DNA from: JBOCEF01 sp050586345
GTDB taxonomy: Bacteria; Pseudomonadota; Alphaproteobacteria; Rhodobacterales; Rhodobacteraceae
Length of the DNA stretch: 64,000 bases
Direction: 5' to 3'
NCBI RefSeq assembly: GCF_050586345.1
Contig: NZ_JBOCEF010000004.1
Coordinates: 1 to 64,000, forward strand
The notes below the pieces were generated by a model. The model saw nothing but the letters and a program-made list of their open reading frames with translations. It ran no database searches and was not told the origin of the DNA. Made by a program: the position numbers and the translations under genes. Shown in pieces: positions 17,113 to 25,068 of this stretch (position 1 is the first letter of the stretch; each line of letters begins with the position of its first letter).

Positions 17113-19560
17113 ATGGGCTACGCTGCGTCGCGCGGGATCGCGCAGGACGGGCTGCAGGTTTGCGGCTCGGGGGATGACATCAACCACATCGGGTCGGACG
17201 GGATCGCGGCGGCGGAGCTGTCGGCGTGGTCCGAGGACCTTGCGCGCGAATGCGCCGAGGCGGCCCGGGCGACCGAGCAGGCGGCCTGGGACGCCGACCG
17301 AAACGCCGACCGAAACGCCGACCGGGACGCCGCGCGCGCCGGGGCGGGCGCCGTCGCCGCGCTGGCGGGGGCGATGGACGCGGTGCAGCCGGGCGCGGTC
17401 CCGGCGCGCCTGCGCCTGCCCGCCGGGCTGCGCTCCAATGCCGGGCGCGCGCTGGCGGCGGCGGCGGCCTGCCTCGGCGGCCTCTGGCTGGCGCGCGAGC
17501 GGTTGGCCGAGGTCGACGGCGACGCCTTCCTCGCCGCCCTCGGGGGCGTCGCGCCCTGGGCGATGGCGCTGGCCTGCGTGGCGGGGCTGCTCTCGCATCT
17601 CGCCGCCGCCGGGTATGACGCGCAGGCGATGAAACGGCTGGGACGCGCGATGCCGGTGGGGGATTCCCTGCGCGGCGGCTTCGCGGCGGTGGCGATCTCG
17701 CAGGCGCTGGGGCTGGGGCTGCTGACCGGCACGGCGGCGCGCTGGCGGATGCACCGCGGCGCGGGCATGGGCGCGGGCGAATGCGCGGCCCTGTCCGGCG
17801 CGGTCAGCCTCGGGTTCTACATGGGCCTCGCCGTGCTGGCGGGGCTGGCGGCGCTGCTGGCGCCGGGGATGCTGTCGGCGGCCACGGGGGCGTCCGAGGG
17901 CGACCTGCGCGCCGCCGCGCTGCTGGGCTTCGCCGCGGCGCTGGGCGCGGGGATCGCGCTGCGCCGGGCGCCCGCGCTGCACGTGGGCGGGCGCAGGCTG
18001 ACCCTGCCGGACGGGGGCTGGCTGCTCGGGGCCGCGGCGCTGACCGCCGCCGACCTGGTCCCCGCGGCGCTGTGCTTCTGGCTGCTGCTGCCCAATCCGC
18101 CGGGCTTCGCGGAATTCGCCGTGGTCTATGCCGCCGCCATCGCGCTGGCGCTGGCCACCGGCGCCCCGGGCGGCGTCGGCGCGTTCGAGGCGGTGATGCT
18201 CGCCGCCTTCCCCTCGCAGCCCGCCGCCGAGATGGCCGCGGCGCTGCTCCTCTACCGCGCGGCCTTCCATGGCCCGGCGGTGCTGGTCGGGCTGCGGCTG
18301 CTGGCGCGGGCGCCGAAAGCGGCCCCGGCCAAGGCCGATGCGGCCCTGCGCGCGCGGATCTCGGCGGTGCTGGAGGCGGCCGAGCGGGCCGAGGCCGCGC
18401 TGGTTCTCTCGGGCGACAAGCACGTGGTCTTCGACCCCACCGGCCGCGCCTTCGCCATGTATGGCGTGATCGGCGGCTGGCGGGTGATGCTGGGCGACCC
18501 GCATGGCCCGCGCGAGGCCTGGGACGGCGCCTGGGCGGCGATGCAGGCGGGCGCGGCGGCGGAAAAGCGCCGCGTCGCGGTCTACAAGGCCGAGGACGCC
18601 GACTTCTGGGCCCGGCACGGCATGGCGCTGCAGCCGCTGGGCGAGGAGGCGCTTGTGGATGCCGCCGGGTTCACCCTCGACGGCCCCGAGCGGCGCGAGC
18701 TGCGCCGCAAGCTGGCCAAGGCGAAGAAGGCGGGGGTCGAGGTGACGCTGCACGCGCCCGGCGCCGTGCCGCTGGACGACCTGCGCCCGGTGGCGCGGGC
18801 CTGGGCGGCGGCCCGCGGCGGCGAGCGGCGGTTCTCGATGGGCGCCTGGGACCCGGCCTTCCTCGCGCGGCACCACGTGGTCGTGGCGCGGGTCGGCGGC
18901 GCGGCGGTGGCGTTCCTGAGCCTCTGGCGCTCCGGCTCCGGCGCCGAGTGGTCGGTGGACCTGATGCGCCAGCTGCCGGAGATCCCGGACGGCGCGATGC
19001 ACGCGCTGATCGCCGCGGGGATCGGGGCGGCGCGGGACGCGGGGGCCGAGCGGTTCAACCTGTGCATGGCGCCGCTCTCGGGGCTGGACGAGGCCGGGGG
19101 GCCGTTCTCGAAGGCGCTGGGGGCGTTCTATGCCCGCAGCAAGGCGGGCAAGGGGCTGCAGGGCCTGCGCCGGTTCAAGGAAGGGTTCCGCCCCGACTGG
19201 TCGGTGCGCTGGCTGGCGACGCCGCGGCGGCGGGACATGCCCGGCGCGCTCTGGGCCGCGACGCGGCTGGTGCACGGGGCGGCGCAGTCGGTCCCGGCGC
19301 CCGAGCTGGCGCCGCGGGCGCCGGAGGCGGCGATGCCCGGCGCGACCGGGTTCGCGCTGATGCGCGGCGAGGGCGCCGGCGACCGGGCGGCGCGGCGGCG
19401 GCTGGCGGCGCTGCTGTCGGGGCGGGTCCCGGCGGGGGCGATGCGCGCGGCGGTCTCGGCGGCGCCGCGGCTGCGGGCGCGGGCCCGGCCGGTGGCGCGC
19501 GAGGGCGGCGCGGCGGCCCCGCTGCGCCGGGCGCTGCTGCGGCGGGTCGGGCGGGGCTGA
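17113..19560 (+). CDS. MprF-like protein: membrane flippase domain fused to phosphatidylglycerol aminoacyltransferase domain
   Basis: An 815-residue protein. A soluble N-terminal stretch (1-110) contains three copies of a NADR tetrapeptide. Then come about eight membrane segments of the LPG_synthase_TM type, with the family signature GAPGGVGAFEAVML, and a cytosolic DUF2156 synthase domain (about 420-730). That domain has DKHVVFDPTGRAFAMYGV, GDPHGP, FSMGAWD, FNLCMAPLSG and FKEGFRPDWSVRWL. Known relatives transfer lysine or alanine to phosphatidylglycerol and flip the product, which protects against cationic peptides. The C-terminal 80 residues are Ala/Arg-rich. Translation could instead begin at Met88 (17374); ATG 17113 has AAGGGG upstream. 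A terminator follows. Confidence 0.85.
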   Translation: MGYAASRGIAQDGLQVCGSGDDINHIGSDGIAAAELSAWSEDLARECAEAARATEQAAWDADRNADRNADRDAARAGAGAVAALAGAMDAVQPGAVPARLRLPAGLRSNAGRALAAAAACLGGLWLARERLAEVDGDAFLAALGGVAPWAMALACVAGLLSHLAAAGYDAQAMKRLGRAMPVGDSLRGGFAAVAISQALGLGLLTGTAARWRMHRGAGMGAGECAALSGAVSLGFYMGLAVLAGLAALLAPGMLSAATGASEGDLRAAALLGFAAALGAGIALRRAPALHVGGRRLTLPDGGWLLGAAALTAADLVPAALCFWLLLPNPPGFAEFAVVYAAAIALALATGAPGGVGAFEAVMLAAFPSQPAAEMAAALLLYRAAFHGPAVLVGLRLLARAPKAAPAKADAALRARISAVLEAAERAEAALVLSGDKHVVFDPTGRAFAMYGVIGGWRVMLGDPHGPREAWDGAWAAMQAGAAAEKRRVAVYKAEDADFWARHGMALQPLGEEALVDAAGFTLDGPERRELRRKLAKAKKAGVEVTLHAPGAVPLDDLRPVARAWAAARGGERRFSMGAWDPAFLARHHVVVARVGGAAVAFLSLWRSGSGAEWSVDLMRQLPEIPDGAMHALIAAGIGAARDAGAERFNLCMAPLSGLDEAGGPFSKALGAFYARSKAGKGLQGLRRFKEGFRPDWSVRWLATPRRRDMPGALWAATRLVHGAAQSVPAPELAPRAPEAAMPGATGFALMRGEGAGDRAARRRLAALLSGRVPAGAMRAAVSAAPRLRARARPVAREGGAAAPLRRALLRRVGRG
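17293..17328 (+). repeat. 12-base tandem triplication inside the MprF-like gene
   Basis: GCCGACCGAAAC occurs twice and then as GCCGACCGGGAC, encoding repeated NADR. The unit is in frame, so copy-number change would only alter linker length. It lies before the first membrane segment. Confidence 0.6.
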
Positions 19561-19589
19561 GGCCGCCCGGGCCGGATGGGACGAAACGG

Positions 19590-19620
19590 GGGGCGTCGGC
19601 CTTGGGTCGGCGCCCCTTTT
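19590..19620 (+). terminator. Rho-independent terminator after the MprF-like gene
   Basis: GGGGCGTCG (19590-19598) pairs with CGGCGCCCC (19608-19616) with one mismatch and is followed by TTTT. It lies 30 bases after the stop codon. Confidence 0.7.
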
Positions 19621-19735
19621 CCATGCGATATGGCGTCGGGGGCCGGGGTGCGGGCGGCGACCGCCGCCCGGCGCGCGCGAATGCGGGGCATCGCCCCCCT
19701 GGGCGCGCGCCGCCCGCGCAACGAATGCGGCCGTC

Positions 19736-19772
19736 CTCGGGGAGGGCCACGCCCTCCCGCTCGGCCGCCCGG
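19736..19772 (+). repeat. Dispersed intergenic palindromic repeat, copy 3
   Basis: CTCGGGGAGGGCCACGCCCT then CCCGCTCGGCCGCCCG. It lies between the MprF-like terminator and the nitrile hydratase accessory gene. Confidence 0.5.
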
Positions 19773-19857
19773 CCGCGCCCCCACCGGCCTCGGCGTGGGC
19801 GAGGACGCCTGCGCCGGGCGCGGCGCGCTCCGACCCCCGCCCCGGCGCGCCCCCGCC

Positions 19858-20208
19858 TCAGCGCGAGAGCTTCACCGGCTCGCCATGCGGCGTCGCCGCG
19901 TAGGCCGCCGCCCAGGCCGCCTTCATCGCGCGAAGCTCCTTCGCCTCCGCCGCGCCCTTTTCCTCGAGCAGCGCCTCCAGCGTCTCGAGCCAGGCCATGA
20001 AGTAATCCTCGCCCCCGTCCAGCGGCCCCTGCGCGGCGCCGTTGCGGGCCAGCGTGGCGCCGAAGGCCTCGGCCCATTCCGGCCAGGCGAAACGCCCCGC
20101 CTCGGACAGCGCCACGGTCAGCGCGAAGACCTGGGCGTGCCACGGCTCCTCGAACCGGCCCGGCGCGAAGGGATCGGCGGCGGCGGCTGCGTCGGCGGAG
20201 GCGCTCAT
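19858..20208 (-). CDS. Nitrile hydratase accessory protein
   Basis: A 116-residue protein resembling the small activators (P14K/NhlE-like) that help load the metal into cobalt-type nitrile hydratase. RFEEPWHAQVFALTVAL and WPEWAEAFGATL resemble the N-terminal part of the beta subunit, as is usual for these activators, which derive from it. Its ATG overlaps the stop of the beta gene by three bases (20205-20208), implying translational coupling. It is the third gene of the alpha-beta-accessory operon. Confidence 0.88.
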   Translation of the reverse strand: MSASADAAAAADPFAPGRFEEPWHAQVFALTVALSEAGRFAWPEWAEAFGATLARNGAAQGPLDGGEDYFMAWLETLEALLEEKGAAEAKELRAMKAAWAAAYAATPHGEPVKLSR

Positions 20209-20882
20209 TCCACCGCCTCGAGATAGCTCTCCCACAGGTCCAGCGTCACCTCGTCCCCGGCCCGCCCGGGATCGCCCCAGAGGTCGGCGGCGTCGAAGAC
20301 GAGCGTATAGAGCGGCTCCGGCGCCTCGCCGAGCCGGTGGGCCGAGGCGTCGGGGAACACGTGCGATCCGTGGCGGGCGATCACCGTGCCGACATGCCCC
20401 GCGGCATAGGCGGGAAGGCGGGTGTGGCCGCCCTCGACCAGCGTGTTGCGCGCCGGAAGCCGGGTGCGGACCCGCGCGCCGACGGCGAAGCGCGGGTCGG
20501 GGCCGGGCCGGACATAGGGCGATCCGGCGGCCATGGCCGGGGCCACCCGCTCGGGCGCCAGGCGCTTCGGATGCGGTTCGGCGGCGGGGGCCGCCTTCCC
20601 GGCGGCCAGCTCCTCGCGCGTCACCAGCCCGGCATCGACCAGCAGGTCGGCCAGCCCGGCCAGCCATTTCTCGTAATAGGAAAAGCCCGCGTAATCCGTC
20701 GGCGCCAGCGCCTCGCGGAAGAAGCGGGAGCGGTCGATGGACCAGGCCCCCAGCCCCCCCGCCGCCACGGTCACCGCGCAGGCGCGGGCGTGCCAGTCGG
20801 TGGCGAAGACGGGTTCGTCCGCCGGGCCGGGCGTCACCGGGCCGTCGCCGAACCGCCCGCCCATGTCATGCGCGCGGGTCAT
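20205..20882 (-). CDS. nthB: Nitrile hydratase beta subunit
   Basis: A 225-residue beta chain. The N-terminus MTRAHDMGGRFGDGPV is the family hallmark, followed by FATDWHARACAVTVA and a C-terminal SH3-like barrel (FAVGARVRTRLPARNTLVEG, GHVGTVIARHGSHVFPD, LYTLVFDAADLWGD, TLDLWESYLE). It pairs with the alpha chain to hydrate nitriles to amides in the cytosol. Its start overlaps the alpha stop (20879-20882) and its stop overlaps the accessory gene, so the three are co-translated. Confidence 0.95.
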   Translation of the reverse strand: MTRAHDMGGRFGDGPVTPGPADEPVFATDWHARACAVTVAAGGLGAWSIDRSRFFREALAPTDYAGFSYYEKWLAGLADLLVDAGLVTREELAAGKAAPAAEPHPKRLAPERVAPAMAAGSPYVRPGPDPRFAVGARVRTRLPARNTLVEGGHTRLPAYAAGHVGTVIARHGSHVFPDASAHRLGEAPEPLYTLVFDAADLWGDPGRAGDEVTLDLWESYLEAVE

Positions 20883-21508
20883 GCCGAGGCCTCCGCGGGC
20901 GAGAGCGGCAGGCCCGTCCCGATCATCGAATCGCGGGTGACGAGGGCGGCGAGGCGCGCCTCGTCCCACCCCTCGGTCCCCGCGGGGCGCATCGGGATCA
21001 CCAGGTAGCGCACCTCGGCCGTCGAATCCCAGACGCGGATCTTCGTCTCCTCCGGCAGGGTCACGCCGAACTCGGCCAGAACCCCGCGCGGGTCGCGCAC
21101 CACGCGGGCGCGGTAGGCGTCGGACTTGTACCAGCCCGGCGGGATCCCCAGCAGGCCCCACGGGTAGCAGGAGCAGAGCGTGCACACGACCATGTTGTGC
21201 CGCTCCGGCGTGTTCTCGGCGATCATCACGTGCTCGGCCTGGCGCCCGCCAAGGCCCATCCCCGCGATCACCCCCGAGGGGTCGGCGCGCAGGGCCTCGA
21301 GGAACGCCGGGTCCGCCCAGGCCTTCGCCACCACCGAAGCGCCGCCCTGCGGGCCGATGCGGTTCTGGTAGAGGTCGATGATCTCGTCCACCGCCTTCGG
21401 GTCGACGAGGCCCTTGTCGGCCAGGATGGTCTCCAGCGCCTTCACCCGCAGGGCGGGGTCCGAGGGCAGGAGCGTGTGCGGGTGGTCGTGGTGATGATCG
21501 TGGGGCAT
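20879..21508 (-). CDS. nthA: Nitrile hydratase alpha subunit, cobalt type
   Basis: A 209-residue catalytic subunit. The metal-binding claw is VCTLCSC with Cys109, Cys112, Ser113 and Cys114. Thr at 110 marks the cobalt type (iron enzymes have Ser there). A histidine-rich start, MPHDHHHDHPH, could help metal capture. It is the first gene of the alpha-beta-accessory operon. No amidase gene lies nearby, so the amide product is either released or handled elsewhere. The position beside B12 and cobalt-import genes fits a cobalt cofactor. Confidence 0.95.
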   Translation of the reverse strand: MPHDHHHDHPHTLLPSDPALRVKALETILADKGLVDPKAVDEIIDLYQNRIGPQGGASVVAKAWADPAFLEALRADPSGVIAGMGLGGRQAEHVMIAENTPERHNMVVCTLCSCYPWGLLGIPPGWYKSDAYRARVVRDPRGVLAEFGVTLPEETKIRVWDSTAEVRYLVIPMRPAGTEGWDEARLAALVTRDSMIGTGLPLSPAEASA

Positions 21509-21895
21509 GGCGCGAATGCTGCCGCCGGGCGCGGGCGCTGTCCAGCGGCATCTCGGGGCGGCGGCCCGGCGCGCGCGCGCGTGATCGCCGTCTTGATCTC
21601 CGCCCTGGCCGCGGGGACCGGGCGGACAGGGCGGGTTTCGCCGCGCGCGGCCGCCCCGAACCGCGCCCCGAACCACGCCCGGCAACGCCCTCCGAACGCC
21701 CGCCCTTCCGCGCCCTCCCGCGCCCCCCATACGCCCTCCCGCGCCCCCCATACGCCCTCCCGCGCCCCCATACGCCTTCCCGCGCGCGCGAGGATCGACT
21801 TTCCCGCCCCCCCGTGACAAACGGAAAGCCCGGTTTCGTTCCCGCCCCGCGCCCGACGCCTGACGCCCGTCGCCCAACGCCCCGAGGCCCCGCCC
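21509..21895. other. Divergent promoter region between nitrile hydratase and the bluE-like gene
   Basis: 387 bases without a supported gene. It separates nthA (minus) from the threonine-kinase-like gene (plus) and must hold promoters for both. It contains the 21-base tandem repeat described separately. No B12 riboswitch elements (B12 box, GCCACTG) were found. Confidence 0.4.
21711..21790 (+). repeat. 21-base tandem repeat
   Basis: Three copies of a unit running CGCCCTCCCGCG then CCCCCCATA (21711-21731, 21732-21752, and 21753-21772, which is one C shorter), followed by a partial fourth (CGCCTTCCCGCG). The C-run length differs between copies, suggesting slippage. It lies about 110-200 bases before the bluE-like start. 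Confidence 0.75.
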
Positions 21896-22900
21896 ATGTC
21901 CCAGCCCGAGCCCGGCGTGCCGCCCGCCCCCGCCCGCGCCGTCGCGCGGGCCCCGGGCCATTGGGGCGAGTGGATGCAGGGCCGGATCGGCGAAAACGGC
22001 CCGGTGGCGCTGATCACCCTGCCCTGCCCGGCGCTGAGCCTGTCGGCCGAGGCCCGCCCCGGCCCCCTCTCCGCCGCGGTCGAGATCGCCGCGCCCCCCG
22101 GGGACGCCTCCGCCCCCGGCGCGCCCCCCGCGGTCTTCGTGCCCATGCAGGCGGGCGAGGCCGCGCCGGTGCTGCGCGCCCTGCTCTCGGCCCTGTCGCT
22201 GCCCGAGGCGTCGTTCCGCTTCCGCGCGCCGATGCCGCCGGGGGCGGGGGCCGGCTTCTCCACCGCCGCGCTGGTCGCCGCCGCCCGCGCCGCCGCCGCC
22301 CTCCATGGCCGCGAGGCGCCCGGGCCGGGGGCGCTCGCCGCCGCCTGCCTCGCCGCCGAGGGCGCGTCCGACCCGCTCTGGGCCCCGGCGCCCGACGCGC
22401 TGCTCTGGGCCTCGCGCAAGGCGCAGGCGCTGGAGGTCCTGCCGCCCCCGCCGCCGGCCGAGATCATCGGCGGCCTCTGGGGCGCGCCCGAGGCGACGAA
22501 CCCCGCGGACGACCGCTTTCCCGACATCTCGGACCTCGTGGGCCCGTGGCGCGCCGCCGCCGGGGCCGGGGACCTGCCCGCCCTCGCCCGCCTCGCCGCC
22601 GCCTCGGCCGACCGCTGCACCGCGCTGCGCGGGCCGTCCGGCGATCCGACCGCGGACCTGGCACGGGCCCTCGGGGCGCTCGGCCATGCCCGGGCGCATA
22701 CCGGCCCGGCGCGGGGGCTGGTCTTCGCCCCCGGCACGGTCCCGGACGGGGCCGGGGACGCCCTGCGCGCCGCGGGGTTCGAGCGGGTGTTCCGCTTCAC
22801 CTCCGGCAGCGCCGCCGGGCGGCCCGCGGCCCCCATGGGCGACGCGGACGACGCCCCGGACGACGCCCCCGGCGCCGCGACCCCGGGGCCCCGCGCATGA
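21896..22900 (+). CDS. bluE: GHMP-family kinase, probable L-threonine kinase (BluE/PduX-like)
   Basis: A 334-residue GHMP-fold protein. PGHWGEWMQGRI near the start corresponds to the GELVQG segment of PduX, and the glycine-rich phosphate loop is MPPGAGAGFSTAALV (from residue 113), retaining the Ser of the family although the usual Lys is Ala. PduX/BluE phosphorylate L-threonine, the precursor of the aminopropanol linker of cobalamin. The gene overlaps cbiB by four bases and cobC lies just beyond, both acting on the same linker, which supports the assignment. The C-terminal 30 residues are low-complexity. Confidence 0.75.
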   Translation: MSQPEPGVPPAPARAVARAPGHWGEWMQGRIGENGPVALITLPCPALSLSAEARPGPLSAAVEIAAPPGDASAPGAPPAVFVPMQAGEAAPVLRALLSALSLPEASFRFRAPMPPGAGAGFSTAALVAAARAAAALHGREAPGPGALAAACLAAEGASDPLWAPAPDALLWASRKAQALEVLPPPPPAEIIGGLWGAPEATNPADDRFPDISDLVGPWRAAAGAGDLPALARLAAASADRCTALRGPSGDPTADLARALGALGHARAHTGPARGLVFAPGTVPDGAGDALRAAGFERVFRFTSGSAAGRPAAPMGDADDAPDDAPGAATPGPRA

Positions 22901-23838
22901 TCTTCGCCGCCGCCATGCTGGTCGCCCTGGTCGCCGACGCGCTGATCGGCTGGCCCGACGCGCTGTTCCGCCGGATCGGCCACCCGGTGACCTGGATCGG
23001 GGCGCAGATCGGCGCGCTCGACCGCGGGCTGAACCGGGACGGGGACCCCGACGCCCGCCGCCGCGCCGCCGGGGTCCTGACCGTGCTGATCGTCACCGCC
23101 GCCGCCGCCCTGCCCGCGCTGGCGCTGCAGGCGGCGCTGCCCGGCGGCTGGGCGCAGGCGCTGCTGGTCGGCCTGCTGGCCTGGCCGCTGGTCGCCGCGC
23201 GGTCCCTGCACGAACACGTGGCCGAGGTCGCCCGCCCCCTCGCCGCCGGGGACCTGGCGGGCGCCCGCCGGGCGGTGTCGATGATCGTCGGGCGCGACCC
23301 CGAGACGCTGGACGCCCCCGCCGTGGCGCGCGCGGGGCTCGAGAGCCTTGCCGAGAACGCCTCGGACGGGATCGTCGCGCCGGTGTTCTGGGGGCTGCTG
23401 CTGGGGCTGCCGGGGATCGCGGCCTACAAGGCGATCAACACGATGGATTCGATGATCGGCCACCGCACCCCGCGGCACGAGGCGTTCGGCTGGGCGGCGG
23501 CGCGGCTCGACGACGCGGTGAACATCCTGCCCGCGCGGCTGACGGGGCTGCTGTTCGCCGCGGTCTCCGGGCGGTTCGGCGGCGCCTGGCGGGCGATGCT
23601 GCGCGACGCGCCGCGGCACCGCTCGCCCAATGCGGGCTGGCCCGAGGCGGCGATGGCCGCGGGGCTGGGCGTGCGGCTGTCCGGGCCGCGGGTCTATGGC
23701 GACCGGGTGGCCGAGGAGCCCTGGCTGAACGCGGGCGCGCCGGACCCGGACGGGGCGGCGATGTGGGCCGGGCTCGACATGTATCTCAAGGCGATGGGGC
23801 TGATGGCGGCGGCGCTGCTGGGGCTGGCGCTGGTCTGA
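22897..23838 (+). CDS. cbiB: Adenosylcobinamide-phosphate synthase (CbiB/CobD)
   Basis: A 313-residue multi-pass membrane enzyme that attaches aminopropanol (phosphate) to adenosylcobyric acid. Family blocks are ADALIGWPDALFRRIGHPVTW, SMIVGRDPETLD, ESLAENASDGIVAPVFW, KAINTMDSMIGHR and DDAVNILPARLTG. The ATG at 22897 overlaps the stop of the bluE-like gene (ATGA). Length and membrane pattern are normal for the family. Confidence 0.95.
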   Translation: MIFAAAMLVALVADALIGWPDALFRRIGHPVTWIGAQIGALDRGLNRDGDPDARRRAAGVLTVLIVTAAAALPALALQAALPGGWAQALLVGLLAWPLVAARSLHEHVAEVARPLAAGDLAGARRAVSMIVGRDPETLDAPAVARAGLESLAENASDGIVAPVFWGLLLGLPGIAAYKAINTMDSMIGHRTPRHEAFGWAAARLDDAVNILPARLTGLLFAAVSGRFGGAWRAMLRDAPRHRSPNAGWPEAAMAAGLGVRLSGPRVYGDRVAEEPWLNAGAPDPDGAAMWAGLDMYLKAMGLMAAALLGLALV

Positions 23839-23929
23839 GGGCGCGCCCGGCGGCGTGCAGCGGCGCCTCCGGCGGCGACTGGGGGGCATGGCCCCCCTGC
23901 GGCGGCGGCCTCTCGCAGGGGCGGCCGGG

Positions 23930-23966
23930 CTCGGGGGGGCATGACGCCCCCGCTCGCCCGCCCGCG
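23930..23966 (+). repeat. Dispersed intergenic palindromic repeat, copy 4
   Basis: CTCGGGGGGGCATGACGCCC then CCGCTCGCCCGCCCGC. It is preceded at 23881-23897 by a related hairpin of six G, CATGG and six C. Both lie in the 240-base gap between cbiB and cobC. Confidence 0.5.
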
Positions 23967-24078
23967 CGGCCCTTCGGTCCGCGGCGCCCCGCCCCCATCC
24001 GCGTTGACCCGGCCCCGCAAGGCGCCGTATCGGGCGGGCGCGGGCGAGCGGACCCGCCCGGGGCAAGGACCCAGCACG

Positions 24079-25050
24079 ATGCGCGACCATGGCGGAGACC
24101 TCGACGCGGCCATCGCCCGCCATGGCGGCGCGGCGGAGGCCTGGGTGGACCTGTCCACCGGCATCAACGCCGTTCCCTACCCGGTCCCGAAGCTCTCGGC
24201 CCATGCCTGGGGCGCGCTGCCGACCAAATCGGACCTGCGCGCGCTCGAAGACGCCGCCCGCGCGGCTTACGGCGCGGGGGTGAGGGCGATCCCGCTCGCC
24301 GGGGCCTCGGGCGCGATCCAGCTCGCGCCGCTCCTCGCCGCGCCGGGCAAGGCGCGGGTGCTGGGCCCGACCTATAACGAACACGCCGCCGCCCTCGCGA
24401 CCGCGGGCTGGGCGGTGGAAACCGTCTCCGAGCTCGCCGCGCTCGAGGGCGCGGACCTCGCCGTCGTGGTGAACCCCAACAATCCCGACGGGCGCAGCCA
24501 TGCGCCGGAGGCCCTGCTGGCGCTCGCCCCCAAGGTCGGCCTGCTGGTCGTGGATGAAAGCTTCGCCGACACCGAGGACGGCCTCTCCGTCATCCCCGCC
24601 ATGACGCCAGACACCGGGGGCCTGCTCGTCATGCGCTCCTTCGGCAAGTTCTACGGGCTGGCGGGGCTGCGGCTGGGCTTCGCGCTCGCCGGGGACGCGC
24701 TGGCCGGGCGGATCGCCGAGCTGGCCGGCCCCTGGCCCGTCAGCGGCGCGGCGGTGGAGATCGGCTGCAAGGCGCTGGCCGACCGGGCCTGGCAGGACGC
24801 GACCACGGCGCGGCTGCGCGAGGAGGCCGCGCGGCTCGACGCCCTCGCCGCCCGCGCGGGCTGGACCCTGGTGGGCGGCAGCCCCCTGTTCCGCACCTAT
24901 GAGACCGGGGACGCGCAGGCGGCGCAGGAGCGGCTGGCGAAGGCCCGCACCTGGTCGCGCATCTTCCCCTATTCCGAGGGCTGGATCCGCCTCGGCCTGC
25001 CCGGCGACGTCAACGGCTGGCTGCGGCTCGAGGTGGCGCTGGGGGGGTGA
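24079..25050 (+). CDS. cobC: Threonine-phosphate decarboxylase (CobC)
   Basis: A 323-residue PLP-dependent class I/II aminotransferase-fold enzyme that converts L-threonine phosphate to aminopropanol phosphate. DLSTGINAVPYPV, VVVNPNNPDG, VVDESFAD and the PLP-lysine motif RSFGKFYGLAGLRLG (Lys190) are present. ATG at 24079 is chosen over the upstream open frame because AAGGA precedes it. It follows bluE-cbiB and is convergent with cobQ, 18 bases away. Confidence 0.93.
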   Translation: MRDHGGDLDAAIARHGGAAEAWVDLSTGINAVPYPVPKLSAHAWGALPTKSDLRALEDAARAAYGAGVRAIPLAGASGAIQLAPLLAAPGKARVLGPTYNEHAAALATAGWAVETVSELAALEGADLAVVVNPNNPDGRSHAPEALLALAPKVGLLVVDESFADTEDGLSVIPAMTPDTGGLLVMRSFGKFYGLAGLRLGFALAGDALAGRIAELAGPWPVSGAAVEIGCKALADRAWQDATTARLREEAARLDALAARAGWTLVGGSPLFRTYETGDAQAAQERLAKARTWSRIFPYSEGWIRLGLPGDVNGWLRLEVALGG

Positions 25051-25068
25051 AGCGCGAGCGGGCGCCCC

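Noticed and set aside
17050..19275. A 741-residue minus-strand frame opposite the MprF-like gene
   Set aside because: Low-complexity Arg/Gln/Pro product typical of antisense frames in GC-rich DNA.
21711..21790. CRISPR or attachment site
   Set aside because: Units of 21 bases directly abut; no spacers, integrase or tRNA gene nearby.
21509..21895. B12 riboswitch in front of the bluE-like gene
   Set aside because: I looked for the B12 box, GCCACTG and GGGAA blocks and found none.
25051..25068. Terminator between cobC and cobQ
   Set aside because: The gap is only 18 bases and shows no stem-loop.
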